A program made the translations under genes and the position numbers. Positions 17,383 through 26,305 of a stretch of DNA of 64,000 nt are shown here, piece by piece. The DNA is from Paraburkholderia phosphatilytica (GTDB taxonomy: Bacteria > Pseudomonadota > Gammaproteobacteria > Burkholderiales > Burkholderiaceae), in assembly GCF_003443895.1 (NCBI RefSeq), contig NZ_QQOA01000004.1, positions 62,001 through 126,000 on the forward strand, written 5' to 3'. Each line of letters starts with the position of its first letter. The first letter of the stretch is position 1. The notes under the pieces were generated by a model, which worked only from the letters and a program-made list of their open reading frames with translations, made no database searches and had not been told where the DNA came from.

Positions 17383-18066
17383 TTACCCGGCGTGCGGCAG
17401 ATGGATGCCGAGCTGCACGAAAAGCTCGGTATGGCGTGCGTATTGCGACGCGAAGCGCAGACGCGTCGCCATCACCATGCAGCGCAGTTCGGCGAGCGCG
17501 CGATCGAAGTTTTCGTTGATCACGACATACTCCGCTTCCGGCGCATGCGCCATCTCGCTGCCCGCTGCGAGCAGACGCCGCGTGATCACGTTCGGCTCAT
17601 CCTGGCCGCGCTTCTTAAGACGCTCTTCGAGCGCATCGAGCGACGGCGGCAGGATGAAGATCTCGACCGCGTTGCGGAACTGCTTCTTCACCTGCTGCGC
17701 GCCCTGCCAGTCGATTTCGAGCAGCACGTCGTGGCCGATCTTCATCTGCTCTTCGATCCACACGCGCGACGTCGCATAGTAGTTGCCATGCACTTCCGCG
17801 CTTTCGAGAAACTCCCCGGCCGCGTGGCGCGTGAGGAAATCGTCGACGGAGGTGAAGTGATAGTGCTCGCCGTCGCGCTCCTTCGTACGGGGCGGCCGCG
17901 TCGTGTACGAAATCGACAGACGGATCGCCGGGTCTTCGGCGAGCAGCGCGTTCACGAGCGTCGACTTGCCGGCGCCGGACGGGGCGACCACCATGAACAG
18001 GTTGCCCGGATAGACGCCCGCGTATGGGTTGCGCGGCGCGCCGCCTTCGCGTGTGTGGTCAGTCAT
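17383..18066 (-). CDS. gmk: Guanylate kinase
   Basis: Phosphorylates GMP to GDP with ATP, and so supplies GTP for nucleic acids and for (p)ppGpp. The P-loop APSGAGKST is at residues 29-36, followed by the GMP-binding SYTTRPPR and GEHYHF segments and the [11 protein letters not shown] strand. I chose ATG 18066 (MTDHTREGG, 227 residues), with GGAG 13 bases upstream. An in-frame ATG at 18102 would add 12 residues and cannot be excluded. The gene sits in the yicC-gmk-rpoZ-spoT group. Confidence 0.94.
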   Translation of the reverse strand: MTDHTREGGAPRNPYAGVYPGNLFMVVAPSGAGKSTLVNALLAEDPAIRLSISYTTRPPRTKERDGEHYHFTSVDDFLTRHAAGEFLESAEVHGNYYATSRVWIEEQMKIGHDVLLEIDWQGAQQVKKQFRNAVEIFILPPSLDALEERLKKRGQDEPNVITRRLLAAGSEMAHAPEAEYVVINENFDRALAELRCMVMATRLRFASQYARHTELFVQLGIHLPHAG

Positions 18067-18142
18067 GTTGTGCGTGACTCCAGTTGCTTCGGTTACTGCC
18101 ATTCTTCAGTCGTTGCTGTTGCTGTAGCGATGACGTTCTACG

Positions 18143-19066
18143 TTATTCGAGGTTCTGCACCTGCTCGCGCATCTGTTCGATCAGGAGTTTCAGCGTCATC
18201 GACGCATCGGCCAGTTCCTTCGCCGCGGCCTTCGAGCCGAGCGTGTTCGCTTCGCGGTTGAGCTCCTGCATCATGAAGTCGAGCCGCTTGCCGACCTTGC
18301 CGCCCTTCTCGATCACATGACGCGTTTCGTTCAGGTGCGCGGTGAGACGCGACAGCTCTTCGGCGATGTCGATGCGGATGCCGTACATCGTCACTTCCTG
18401 ACGGATACGCTCCGCGATCTCTTCGCGCGACACGATCGTCGCGGTCGCATCCGGCGCGGCGATGCCGAGCGCTTCCTGCAGACGTTCGACGATCTTCTGC
18501 TGATGCTTCGCGATCAGCTCCGGCACGAGCGGCGTGATCTTCGCGACGATCGTTTCCATCTCGGTTACGTTCGACAGCAGCATCGTCGCGAGCTGCGCGC
18601 CTTCGCGCGCGCGCACATCGATCAGATCGCGGATCGCCTGCTTGCCGCAGTCGAGCACTGCGTCGCGCAGCGTTTCCGCCTCGACGCCGCTCTCCGCCAG
18701 CACACCCGGCCAGCGCAGGATTTCGCCCGTGCGCAGACGCCCCGCGTCGGGGAATGCGTCGAGCACCGAGCGTTCCAGCACCGCGAGCTGCTCGAGCGCA
18801 TCGCGGTTCAACGCGCCCGCGTTGGCCGTCTGCTCGCTGCGTTGCAGATTGATGCGGATATCGACCTTGCCACGCGACAGCTTGTTCATCAGCATCTCGC
18901 GCAACGTCGGCTCGACGACCCGCACGTCTTCCGGCATGCGGAAGTTCAGGTCGAGGAAGCGCGAGTTCACCGTGCGCAGTTCGACGGAGACACTGACGCC
19001 GCCGCTGCCCGATGCCGCCACGAGTTCGCGTGTCGCGCTCGCATAGCCCGTCATGCTGTAGATCAT
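18143..19066 (-). CDS. yicC: YicC family protein (endoribonuclease-like)
   Basis: A 307-residue protein with the YicC N-terminal domain (MIYSMTGYASA, RTVNSRFLDLNFRMPE) and the C-terminal DUF1732 (KRLDFMMQELNREANTLGSKA). E. coli YicC has been reported to act as an endoribonuclease and adaptor affecting small RNA stability. The start ATG 19066 matches the invariant MIxSMTGY N-terminus. It lies 76 bp upstream of gmk on the same strand and is divergent from rph, another RNA-processing gene. Confidence 0.94.
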   Translation of the reverse strand: MIYSMTGYASATRELVAASGSGGVSVSVELRTVNSRFLDLNFRMPEDVRVVEPTLREMLMNKLSRGKVDIRINLQRSEQTANAGALNRDALEQLAVLERSVLDAFPDAGRLRTGEILRWPGVLAESGVEAETLRDAVLDCGKQAIRDLIDVRAREGAQLATMLLSNVTEMETIVAKITPLVPELIAKHQQKIVERLQEALGIAAPDATATIVSREEIAERIRQEVTMYGIRIDIAEELSRLTAHLNETRHVIEKGGKVGKRLDFMMQELNREANTLGSKAAAKELADASMTLKLLIEQMREQVQNLE

Positions 19067-19281
19067 GGTTCGTCTCGAAGGAAGGACCGCGCGGCGCTCG
19101 CGCGGCCGGTGGATACGAGGCGCCCGGCGTGTACGAGACGCGGGGCGTAGAGGGCGCATTATCCCACTTTTGACGAAACGGCCCGCCATACGCGGATCGC
19201 AGCGCCATGGTGGCATCGGCGCGAGCGTGCACCGGCCGCGAGCGCGACGACGCGCGACCTGAATGCCGTCGGGATCGGCGG

Positions 19282-19287
19282 TAAAAT
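19282..19287 (+). promoter_or_regulatory. Putative -10 box of rph-rdgB-hemW
   Basis: TAAAAT with a poor -35 (CTGAAT) 17 bases upstream, 41 bases before the rph ATG. Confidence 0.4.
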
Positions 19288-19327
19288 CGCGGTTTCACAC
19301 ACCACTTTTTTTCGCCGCCCACCCACG

Positions 19328-20068
19328 ATGAACGAACCCATTCAACGCCCGAGCGGCCGCAGCGCCGACGCGCTGCGCGACGTCCGCATCACGCGCCACT
19401 ACACGAAGCACGCGGAAGGCTCGGTGCTGGTCGAATTCGGCGATACGAAAGTGATCTGCACCGCGAGCATCGCCGAAAGCGTGCCGCCGTTCCTGCGCGA
19501 TCGCGGCCAGGGCTGGCTCACCGCCGAATACGGAATGCTGCCGCGCGCGACGCACACGCGCAGCGACCGCGAAGCGGCGCGCGGCAAGCAGACCGGACGC
19601 ACGCAGGAAATCCAGCGCCTGATCGGCCGCGCGCTGCGCTCGGTATTCGACCTCGAAAAGCTCGGCGCGCGCACGCTCAACATCGACTGCGACGTGATCC
19701 AGGCCGATGGCGGCACGCGCACCGCGAGCATCACGGGCGCGTTCGTCGCCGCGCACGACGCGGTCGCGAAGCTGCTCGCCACCGGCCGCATCGAGAAGTC
19801 GCCGATCAACGACTACGTCGCGGCGGTGTCGGTGGGCGTCTACGAAGGGCTGCCGGTGCTCGACCTCGACTACGCCGAAGACTCGCAGTGCGACACCGAC
19901 ATGAACGTCGTGATGACGGGCGATGGCGGCTTCGTCGAGATTCAGGGCACGGCCGAAGGCGTGCCGTTCACGCGCGACGAAATGGACGCGTTGCTCGATC
20001 TCGCGCAAAGCGGCATTCGCACGCTGATCGACAAGCAGAAGGCCGCGCTGGAGATCAAGGGTGACTGA
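19328..20068 (+). CDS. rph: Ribonuclease PH
   Basis: Phosphorolytic 3'-5' exoribonuclease that trims tRNA 3' ends. The 246-residue product has the RNase PH fold throughout: [30 protein letters not shown] start, the [18 protein letters not shown] arginine cluster that binds tRNA and phosphate, and [19 protein letters not shown]. It is full length and not frameshifted. Its stop overlaps the GTG start of rdgB by 8 bases, so translation is probably coupled. Confidence 0.97.
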   Translation: MNEPIQRPSGRSADALRDVRITRHYTKHAEGSVLVEFGDTKVICTASIAESVPPFLRDRGQGWLTAEYGMLPRATHTRSDREAARGKQTGRTQEIQRLIGRALRSVFDLEKLGARTLNIDCDVIQADGGTRTASITGAFVAAHDAVAKLLATGRIEKSPINDYVAAVSVGVYEGLPVLDLDYAEDSQCDTDMNVVMTGDGGFVEIQGTAEGVPFTRDEMDALLDLAQSGIRTLIDKQKAALEIKGD

Positions 20069-20702
20069 TCGTGCTGTCACTGGCTATGACGCCGCCACCG
20101 GATTGCGCAAAGTCGTGCTCGCGTCGAACAACGCGGGCAAGCTGCGCGAGTTTGCCGCGCTGCTCGCGGGGCTCGGCATCGAGCTGATTCCGCAAGGCGA
20201 GCTTGGCGTGCCGGAAGCGGAAGAACCGTATCCGACCTTCGTCGAAAACGCGCTCACGAAGGCACGTCATGCGTCGAAGCTGACCGGCCTGCCCGCACTC
20301 GCCGACGATTCCGGCCTGTGCGTGAAGGCATTGCGCGGCGCGCCCGGCGTCTACTCGGCGCGCTACGCGCAGCTCGCGGGCCGCGAGAAAAGCGATGCGG
20401 CGAACAATGCCAGGCTCATCGAAGAACTGGTCGGACACGACGATCGCAGCGCGCACTACTTCTGCGTGCTCGCGCTGGTGCGTCACGCGGACGACCCCGA
20501 GCCGCTGATCGCCGAAGGCCGCTGGCATGGCGCGATCGTCGATACGCCGCGCGGCGCGCACGGCTTCGGTTACGACCCGCACTTCTTCGTGCCGGCGCTG
20601 AACGCGACCGCGGCCGAACTCGACCCCGCCACCAAGAACGCAACCAGTCATCGCGCGATCGCGATGAAAAAACTGCTCGCGCGTCTGCCGGAGGCTCTGT
20701 GA
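20061..20702 (+). CDS. rdgB: dITP/XTP pyrophosphatase (RdgB/HAM1)
   Basis: Removes non-canonical purine nucleotides by hydrolysing XTP and (d)ITP to monophosphates. The 213-residue product has the nucleotide-binding [10 protein letters not shown] (residues 21-30), the substrate loop ADDSGLCV and the C-terminal GYDPHFFVP and [10 protein letters not shown] segments. Translation starts at GTG 20061, preceded by GGAG and AAGG, inside the end of rph. Its own TGA overlaps the GTG of the next gene. Confidence 0.96.
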   Translation: MTDRAVTGYDAATGLRKVVLASNNAGKLREFAALLAGLGIELIPQGELGVPEAEEPYPTFVENALTKARHASKLTGLPALADDSGLCVKALRGAPGVYSARYAQLAGREKSDAANNARLIEELVGHDDRSAHYFCVLALVRHADDPEPLIAEGRWHGAIVDTPRGAHGFGYDPHFFVPALNATAAELDPATKNATSHRAIAMKKLLARLPEAL

Positions 20703-21931
20703 TTCCGGTGGTTCCCGTTTCTTCGTCCGGCACGCAAGGCGGCGTGGTCCAGGCGTTCACCGCGCCGGGCCGCATCCGTCTGACCTCGTTGCCGCCGCTC
20801 GCGCTGTACGTGCATTTTCCGTGGTGCGTGCGCAAATGTCCGTACTGCGATTTCAACTCGCACGAGTGGAAAGGCGAACGCTTTCCGGAGACGGAATACC
20901 TCGACGCGTTGCGCGCCGATCTCGAACGCTCGCTGCCGTTCGTGTGGGGACGCCAGGTGCACACCGTATTCATCGGCGGCGGCACGCCGAGCCTGCTGTC
21001 CGCGGCTGGACTCGACCGCCTGCTGTCCGACGTGCGCGCGCTGCTGCCGCTCGACGCCGACGCGGAGATCACGCTCGAAGCGAATCCCGGCACCTTCGAA
21101 GCTGCCAAATTCGCGCAGTTTCGCGCGAGCGGCGTGAACCGGTTGTCGGTCGGCATCCAGAGCTTCGACGAACAGCATCTGAAGGCGCTCGGTCGCATTC
21201 ACGACGCGGCGCAGGCACGGCATGCGGTCGACGTGGCCGCGCGCACCTTCGACAACTTCAATCTCGACCTGATGTTCGCGCTGCCGCAGCAGACGCTGGA
21301 AGAATGCCAGTCTGACGTGGAGACCGCACTCGCTTATGCGCCGCCGCATCTGTCGCTGTACCACCTGACGCTCGAACCCAACACGCTGTTCGCGAAGTTT
21401 CCGCCGGCGTTGCCCGACGACGATGCGTCCGCCGACATGCAGGAGTGGATTCACGAGCGCACGGCCGCGGCGGGCTATCAGCGCTACGAAGTGTCCGCGT
21501 ACGCGCAGCCGCATCGGCAGAGCAAACACAACCTCAACTACTGGCGCTTCGGCGACTATCTCGGCATTGGCGCGGGCGCGCATACGAAGCTGTCGTTCCC
21601 CGATCGCATCGTGCGGCAGGCGCGCTACAAGCACCCGACGACGTTCATCGAGCAGGCGCTGGCCGGCACGCCGGTCCAGGAAGAGCACGAGGTCGGCACG
21701 CGCGATCTGCCGTTCGAATTCATGCTGAACGCGCTGCGGCTCGTGGAAGGATTTCCGGTGCATCGCTTCATCGAACGCACGGGAATGTCGATGACGTCGA
21801 TCGAGCCGGCATTGCAGGAAGCGGAACGGCGCGGACTGATCGCGCGCGATCATCAACACATCGAGCCGACACCGCTCGGCCAGCGGTTCCTCAACGATCT
21901 GCAGGCAATGTTTCTGAAGGACGACGCGTAG
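20699..21931 (+). CDS. hemW: Radical SAM heme chaperone HemW (HemN-like)
   Basis: A 410-residue radical SAM protein. The cluster motif CxxxCxxC is Cys43, Cys47 and Cys50 (PWCVRKCPYCDFNSH). FIGGGTPSLL and the SVGIQSFDEQHLKALGR block follow, and the C-terminal HemN-like helical domain is present. Genes of this type were long called oxygen-independent coproporphyrinogen oxidase; HemW is now viewed as a heme-binding chaperone. The start GTG 20699 overlaps the rdgB stop (GTGA) and has GGAGG 4 bases upstream. It is the third gene of a coupled rph-rdgB-hemW operon, an order common in betaproteobacteria. Confidence 0.95.
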   Translation: MIPVVPVSSSGTQGGVVQAFTAPGRIRLTSLPPLALYVHFPWCVRKCPYCDFNSHEWKGERFPETEYLDALRADLERSLPFVWGRQVHTVFIGGGTPSLLSAAGLDRLLSDVRALLPLDADAEITLEANPGTFEAAKFAQFRASGVNRLSVGIQSFDEQHLKALGRIHDAAQARHAVDVAARTFDNFNLDLMFALPQQTLEECQSDVETALAYAPPHLSLYHLTLEPNTLFAKFPPALPDDDASADMQEWIHERTAAAGYQRYEVSAYAQPHRQSKHNLNYWRFGDYLGIGAGAHTKLSFPDRIVRQARYKHPTTFIEQALAGTPVQEEHEVGTRDLPFEFMLNALRLVEGFPVHRFIERTGMSMTSIEPALQEAERRGLIARDHQHIEPTPLGQRFLNDLQAMFLKDDA

Positions 21932-22011
21932 CGTACGCGCGCGTTTGCGGATGTGAATGCGATGCGAACGCTGTCGTGAGCATCGCGTTCCAGGGTACAA
22001 TCTGCGGCCTC

Positions 22012-22101
22012 GGAGGTGTGGCAGAGTGGTTGAATGCACCGGTCTTGAAAACCGGCGAAGGGGTAACCCTTCCGTGAGTTCGAATCTCACCGCCTCCGCC
22101 A
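22012..22101 (+). tRNA. tRNA-Ser (anticodon TGA)
   Basis: A 90-nt class II tRNA with a long variable arm (GCGAAGGGGTAACCCTTCCG region), acceptor GGAGGTG with CGCCTCC, encoded CCA and anticodon loop CTTGAAA. A TACAAT at 21996-22001 is a likely -10. Confidence 0.97.
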
Positions 22102-22237
22102 GCGCCAGGCGCACGCCTTCCCGAGCGTCCCGTGAATCTGCCACGTAGTCTTTGCGCGGACACGACGGTCTCTCTCGCTCCCTCACCTGATTTCTTCGCC
22201 GCCATGCCGTCTGCGGACGCACGGCAAAACGCCCGCG

Positions 22238-22510
22238 TCACAAAGCGTCTTTCGCGAAGTGACTGCCGACCTGTACCGCGACCACACCGATCGCGATCGC
22301 CACGATCGCGCGGCAGAAATAGACCTTGAACGGAAGCGCCTGATCGAACACGTCGAACGCGGCGATGGTGCTGTACAGCCCGAAGCAGATCGAAGCGATC
22401 CCCACCACGAAGAGCAATGCGACGAGCGTCCCGCTACGCGCACGCGTAGCAGTTGCGCGCGTGGCGTCAATGGCGGCGTCGCCATCGTCCGACGGTCGCG
22501 AACGGCTCAT
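22238..22510 (-). CDS. Small integral membrane protein (90 aa), hypothetical
   Basis: A 90-residue frame with a hydrophilic N-terminus (MSRSRPSDDGDAA) and two predicted membrane helices (GTLVALLFVVGIASICFGLY and YFCRAIVAIAIGVVAVQVG). Its ATG overlaps the stop of the upstream gene by four bases (ATGA on the minus strand), which strongly suggests coupled translation as a two-gene unit. I do not recognise the family. The longer frame extending upstream in this register overlaps the partner gene and is not supported. Confidence 0.7.
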   Translation of the reverse strand: MSRSRPSDDGDAAIDATRATATRARSGTLVALLFVVGIASICFGLYSTIAAFDVFDQALPFKVYFCRAIVAIAIGVVAVQVGSHFAKDAL

Positions 22511-22932
22511 GCCGTCAACCGGTGAATGGCCGTCGGTGCGTTTGGACCGTTGGGCGCTGTGTCGGCGCCGCCTCCCACCGCGACGAACTGCGCCATCAGA
22601 CAAAGCATGAAACACAGAACCATCAGGCAGCGTCCGGTGGAGAAGAAAGCGCTCTTGCCGGGCACCACAAAATTGACCACACCGACGCGCGCCACGACGC
22701 CTTGTGCAACGACCGTCTTCGCAGTGGGGGCACGCAATGCGTCCGGCGCCCCCTGGATGAAGCGTGCAACCGCCAGCGTGCCGACGAACGCGCAGCCCAC
22801 GTGCGCGGCGATCATCCAGTCCGGCTGAGGCACCGCGAACACCAGCAGTTTCAGATTGAGCCACCAAACGATGAGCGCCAGCACAGCGCTCACGCCGCTC
22901 GCGAGCAGCCAGGATTTCATTCGATCGCTCAT
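22507..22932 (-). CDS. Membrane protein (141 aa), hypothetical
   Basis: A 141-residue protein with an N-terminal hydrophobic pair of helices (WLLASGVSAVLALIVWWLN and LLVFAVPQPDWMIAAHVGCAFVG) and another helix near residues 105-122 (CLMVLCFMLCLMAQFVAVG), so three or four membrane segments. The tail is polar. I chose ATG 22932 (MSDRMKSWLL); no strong ribosome-binding site is visible. It forms a four-base overlapping pair with the 90-residue membrane protein downstream and is divergent from another small membrane-anchored protein. Function unknown. Confidence 0.65.
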   Translation of the reverse strand: MSDRMKSWLLASGVSAVLALIVWWLNLKLLVFAVPQPDWMIAAHVGCAFVGTLAVARFIQGAPDALRAPTAKTVVAQGVVARVGVVNFVVPGKSAFFSTGRCLMVLCFMLCLMAQFVAVGGGADTAPNGPNAPTAIHRLTA

Positions 22933-23050
22933 CGTGGAGTCGGAAAGATCTTCGCGGAAAGGGAAGAGGCAACCGTGATATCGGGCGGCCGCGAAAAATC
23001 TTGACCTGCAACCAGCGTATTCCACAGCATTGCTGCGCCACAACACAATG

Positions 23051-23067
23051 CTAGGTATAAACCCTAG
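23051..23067. repeat. Inverted repeat CTAGG-N7-CCTAG in a divergent promoter region
   Basis: A 5-bp perfect dyad with a 7-base AT-rich centre, lying between the divergent small membrane-protein genes. TACAAT (23075-23080) on the plus strand is a possible -10 next to it. It may be an operator. Confidence 0.4.
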
Positions 23068-23107
23068 TTTGCGGTACAATATCACAAGTTATTGGAAAAT
23101 ATTACCG

Positions 23108-23323
23108 ATGCCTTACCGTTACCAAATCGCTGAAAGGTTCGCGTTTGCCTTCGTGGTGCTGTCCGCCGTGATGTGCTCCACGTACATCGCTTTCGAAACG
23201 TCGCCGGATTTCCGTTCGGATCTGCAGGTTGGCAAGGAACTCGTCGTGAAGAGCGGCCAGTACTCCACGTACGCCTGCGCAACGATGCCGGACGACCCCT
23301 GCACGCAGCTGACCGCGCAATAA
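23108..23323 (+). CDS. Small membrane-anchored hypothetical protein (71 aa)
   Basis: A 71-residue frame. An N-terminal basic segment is followed by one hydrophobic helix (FAFAFVVLSAVMCSTYIAF), then a periplasmic-looking polar tail with two cysteines (YACATMPDDPCTQ) that could pair. The start ATG 23108 has only a weak site (GGA, 11 bases away). I do not recognise the family. It is divergent from the two membrane-protein genes to its left. Confidence 0.55.
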   Translation: MPYRYQIAERFAFAFVVLSAVMCSTYIAFETSPDFRSDLQVGKELVVKSGQYSTYACATMPDDPCTQLTAQ

Positions 23324-23445
23324 CCGCAGCAACCCGCAAACGCGCGAAGCAAGCCGCATCGAATCGCCGCACAGGGACGCTGCGGATTGATTCTCTACAT
23401 CTTTGAGCTAGCATTAAAAGACGTTTCGCATCAGGGCTTCGTCCG

Positions 23446-23967
23446 ATGCTCACTCGCGTGCGTCATTGCCTCACCGCCGTCCGTCCGGACCTCGTCCGCG
23501 CCGCTGTTTTCCTGCGCGCAGCCGCTTGCATGGGCATGGTTGCCGTATCGGCCTGCACGTTCACGCCGCCTACCCGCCCCACGCTGATGATTCCGCCCGC
23601 CGCGATCAACAGCGCGACGCTCGACCAGTATCGTGACGCGGTCGCAAAACGCATCGCCGAGCGCAACCCGTCCTACGTACTGCACGGCACGCCGCAGGCA
23701 ATGCTGCGCTCGCTCGTTGTGGTGTCGTTCACCGTCGATCGGGAAGGACGCATCCTCGCGTCGTCGGTCTACCGAACGAATGGCGACGATGAAGCCGAGA
23801 GCACTGCTCTCGCCACATTGCGTCGCGCGGCGCCGTTGCCGCAACCGCCGACGAAGCTGCTCGACGCGCGCGGCCGTCTCGAGCTGATGGAAGACTGGCT
23901 CTTCAACGACGACGGCAAGTTCCAGCTCCGCGAACTCGCGTCGCCGCAGTCGCAAACCATCGACTGA
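23446..23967 (+). CDS. Lipoprotein with a TonB C-terminal-like domain
   Basis: A 173-residue exported protein. The hydrophobic N-terminus ends with VAVSAC, a plausible lipobox, followed by a proline/threonine-rich linker. The rest resembles the TonB C-terminal fold: Y-x-x-x-V-x-x-R-I (YRDAVAKRIAER), SLVVVSFTVDREGRILASSVYRTNGDDEAESTAL in the conserved strand-helix order, and a final helix with RRAAPLPQPP. It has no N-terminal membrane anchor of the TonB type and no nearby exbB/exbD, so a classical energy-transducing role is doubtful. The start is ATG 23446, with AGGG about 10 bases upstream. Confidence 0.7.
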   Translation: MLTRVRHCLTAVRPDLVRAAVFLRAAACMGMVAVSACTFTPPTRPTLMIPPAAINSATLDQYRDAVAKRIAERNPSYVLHGTPQAMLRSLVVVSFTVDREGRILASSVYRTNGDDEAESTALATLRRAAPLPQPPTKLLDARGRLELMEDWLFNDDGKFQLRELASPQSQTID

Positions 23968-24402
23968 GCCACGCGCCACGTCCCGCGCACGAGACGCGAA
24001 AGACGCGCAAGCCGCCCGACAGTCCGCTTGCCGCGCTTTGTAAGCAGTCGCTATAATTTCCCGCCTACCCCACGCCACCCGGTCCGGCATGTCGCGCGCC
24101 TCTACCCGGCGCGCTGCCCGGCCGCCGGTCTGTCGCCGCGCTGCTCTCACCCGGAAACGCGCGACGCATTCCTGATCGCATCGAATGCTGACGCACACGA
24201 ACCCGCACTCATCGAAGGCACGGGAATCCGCGCGCCGCCAGCACCGGCAGCCGATGTAAGCTGTCGAACGATGTTCCGCGCAACAGGCAGCATTCACGCA
24301 GAATTGGCGTCAGCTCACGCCCGCTGCTGCACAGCATCCGCCGCTCGAATACAAGGCGCGGTCGCGTCACGACCGCCGCGCCAGTGACAACTGGAGACCC
24401 GC
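23968..24402 (+). other. Long leader region upstream of the MHS transporter, with candidate promoter
   Basis: No convincing gene in 435 bases. TTGCCG (24028-24033) and TATAAT (24052-24057), 18 bases apart, form a good sigma-70 promoter about 345 bases before the transporter start. If used for that gene, the mRNA has an unusually long leader. The reading frame covering this region is rich in Arg, Pro and Ala and looks non-coding. Confidence 0.45.
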
Positions 24403-25713
24403 ATGTCCACTTCGCCGCTGTCCACGGCCGAATCCCCCGATGCCGCCGCGCGCAACCGCCCCGCGCGCGTCATCTTCGCGAGCTTCATCGGCACCGCGAT
24501 CGAGTTCTACGATTTCTATGTGTACGCGACCGCCGCCGCGCTCGCGATCGGCCCGGTGTTCTTCCCGCACGGTTCGGCTACTGCGCAGGCGCTGTCGGCG
24601 TTCGTCACGTTCGGCATCGCGTTCGTCGCGCGACCGATCGGCTCGTTCCTGTTCGGGCACTTCGGCGACCGCATCGGCCGCAAGTCGACGCTCGTCGCGT
24701 CACTGCTGGTGATGGGTCTGTCGACGACGCTGATCGGCTTCGTCCCCGGCTACGACGCGATCGGCAGCATCGCGCCGATCCTGCTGTGCGTGCTGCGCTT
24801 CGGCCAGGGCATCGGCCTGGGCGGCGAATGGGGCGGCGCGGCATTGCTCGCGACGGAAAACGCGCCGGCCGGCAAGCGCGGCTGGTTCGGCATGTTCCCG
24901 CAACTGGGACCGTCGATCGGCTTTCTCGCGTCCAACGGGCTGTTCTTCGGGCTCGCGGTGTCGCTGTCGGACCCGCAGTTCCGCAGCTGGGGCTGGCGCA
25001 TTCCGTTCATCGTCAGCGCGGTGCTGGTCGCGCTCGGACTCTACGTACGGCTGAAGATCGCGGAAACGCCCGCGTTCAAGGCGGCCATCGAACGCCAGGA
25101 GCGCGTGCGCGTGCCGGTCGCGACGCTGCTCGGCCATCACGCGTGGCCGATGGTGCTCGGCGCGCTCGCGATGGTCGTGTGCTACACGCTGTTCTACATC
25201 TCGACGGTGTTCTCGCTGTCGTATGGGGTCGGCACGCTGCACATCCCGCGCCAGACCTTCCTCGGCATGCTGTGCGTCGCCGTGCTGTTCATGGCGCTCG
25301 CCACGCCGATCTCCGCGTGGGCCAGCGACCGCTTCGGCCGCAAGCCGGTGCTGATCGTGAGCATCATCGCGGCGATCCTGTCCGGGTTCCTGATGGCGCC
25401 ACTGCTCGGCAGCGGCCAGCTGCCGCTCGTGCAGCTGTTCCTGATCATCGAGCTGTTCCTGATGGGCGCGACCTTCGCGCCGATGGGCGCGCTGCTGCCC
25501 GAACTCTTCCCGACCAACGTCCGCTATACCGGCGCCGGCGTCGCGTACAACCTGGGCGGCATTCTCGGCGCGTCGGTGGCGCCGTATATCGCGCAGGTGC
25601 TCGCGTCACAGGGCGGGTTGTCGTGGGTGGGCGGGTATGTTTCCGTAGCCGCCGCAGTCAGTCTGTTCGGCGTGCTATGCATGCGCGAGACGCGCGACGC
25701 CCGCCTGATGTAA
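24403..25713 (+). CDS. MFS transporter, metabolite:H+ symporter (MHS) family
   Basis: A 436-residue inner-membrane proton symporter with 12 predicted helices. It carries the MHS signature near helix 1 (GTAIEFYDFYVYA), the loop 2-3 motif GHFGDRIGRKSTL, GEWGGAALLATENAP in helix 5 and the second-half repeat DRFGRKPVL. Relatives transport shikimate, alpha-ketoglutarate, proline/betaine or citrate; the substrate here cannot be read from sequence. It is monocistronic, with a terminator at 25741. Confidence 0.93.
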   Translation: MSTSPLSTAESPDAAARNRPARVIFASFIGTAIEFYDFYVYATAAALAIGPVFFPHGSATAQALSAFVTFGIAFVARPIGSFLFGHFGDRIGRKSTLVASLLVMGLSTTLIGFVPGYDAIGSIAPILLCVLRFGQGIGLGGEWGGAALLATENAPAGKRGWFGMFPQLGPSIGFLASNGLFFGLAVSLSDPQFRSWGWRIPFIVSAVLVALGLYVRLKIAETPAFKAAIERQERVRVPVATLLGHHAWPMVLGALAMVVCYTLFYISTVFSLSYGVGTLHIPRQTFLGMLCVAVLFMALATPISAWASDRFGRKPVLIVSIIAAILSGFLMAPLLGSGQLPLVQLFLIIELFLMGATFAPMGALLPELFPTNVRYTGAGVAYNLGGILGASVAPYIAQVLASQGGLSWVGGYVSVAAAVSLFGVLCMRETRDARLM

Positions 25714-25740
25714 GCGGAGCGTCAGCCTGAAGATGAAGAG

Positions 25741-25768
25741 CGGGCCGTGCGAGCGTACGGCCCGTTTT
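25741..25768 (+). terminator. Intrinsic terminator after the MHS transporter
   Basis: CGGGCCGT pairs with ACGGCCCG around an 8-base loop, then TTTT. Confidence 0.85.
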
Positions 25769-25925
25769 GCATTTCGACCCCGCACGGCTCCGATGACCGC
25801 GGCTCGCCCTTGCCTCCACTACCCTCGCGTTTCTCCTGGATTCGCCAGACATTTTGGCTTGCCTATACTCGAATCAACGGTTGCCGCTACGGCCCCGCTT
25901 GCATCGAGAGACGGAGGGACTGCCC

Positions 25926-26105
25926 ATGAACGTGCAGATCGGCAATGCAGACATCGTGGTGATCATCGCGCTCGCGCTGCTCGGATCGCTGCTGCTCGCG
26001 CTGCGCTTCAAGCCCGCGACCTGGCGAGGCATTGTGCTCGAGGCGCTGGCGGCGAACGCCGCGGCAATCGCCGCGGTCGTCGCATTCGAGATGATGGTGT
26101 CCTGA
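25926..26105 (+). CDS. Small membrane protein (59 aa), hypothetical
   Basis: A 59-residue frame from ATG 25926, preceded by GGAGGG (25913-25918) at 7-base spacing. Two hydrophobic helices (IVVIIALALLGSLLLALRF and GIVLEALAANAAAIAAVVAF) with a short basic loop suggest an inner-membrane hairpin. I do not recognise the family. An in-frame start further upstream lacks a ribosome-binding site. The strong Shine-Dalgarno site supports expression. Confidence 0.65.
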   Translation: MNVQIGNADIVVIIALALLGSLLLALRFKPATWRGIVLEALAANAAAIAAVVAFEMMVS

Positions 26106-26161
26106 ATGACGGCATGCAGCGCGTCGCGCGCCTGCGTGCCGCCTTACGCCGCTGAAAGGCT

Positions 26162-26305
26162 TCAGCGATAGTAGTAGCCGCCGCCGTAGTAGTGCGGATG
26201 GTAGTAGCCGCCACCGTAGTAACCCGGCGCCGGCGCTATCACGCATCCTCCGAGCATCGACGCGAGGAGCGCCCCTGCGATCACAGCCAACGTCAGTCGT
26301 TTCAC
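26162..26305 (-). CDS. Very small Gly/Tyr-rich lipoprotein (47 aa)
   Basis: A 47-codon frame with a GTG start at 26305 and AGGAG 6 bases upstream (26312-26316). The N-terminus is a lipoprotein signal (MKRLTLAVIAGALLASMLGG followed by Cys21). The mature part is about 27 residues of glycine, tyrosine and histidine (two GGGYY blocks). It is probably exported and lipid-anchored. Such short YY-rich lipoproteins are widespread in Burkholderia and have no known function. Its stop codon is 57 bp from the convergent 59-residue gene. Confidence 0.65.
   Translation of the reverse strand: MKRLTLAVIAGALLASMLGGCVIAPAPGYYGGGYYHPHYYGGGYYYR

Noticed and set aside
22511..23041. Longer version of the 90-residue membrane protein (267 codons)
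   Set aside because: The upstream part is antisense-like and out of frame with the overlapping 141-residue membrane protein, and the ATGA junction gives a better start.
23446..23967. Classical TonB protein
   Set aside because: It has a lipobox instead of a TonB-type membrane anchor and there is no exbB/exbD nearby; only the C-terminal fold is similar.
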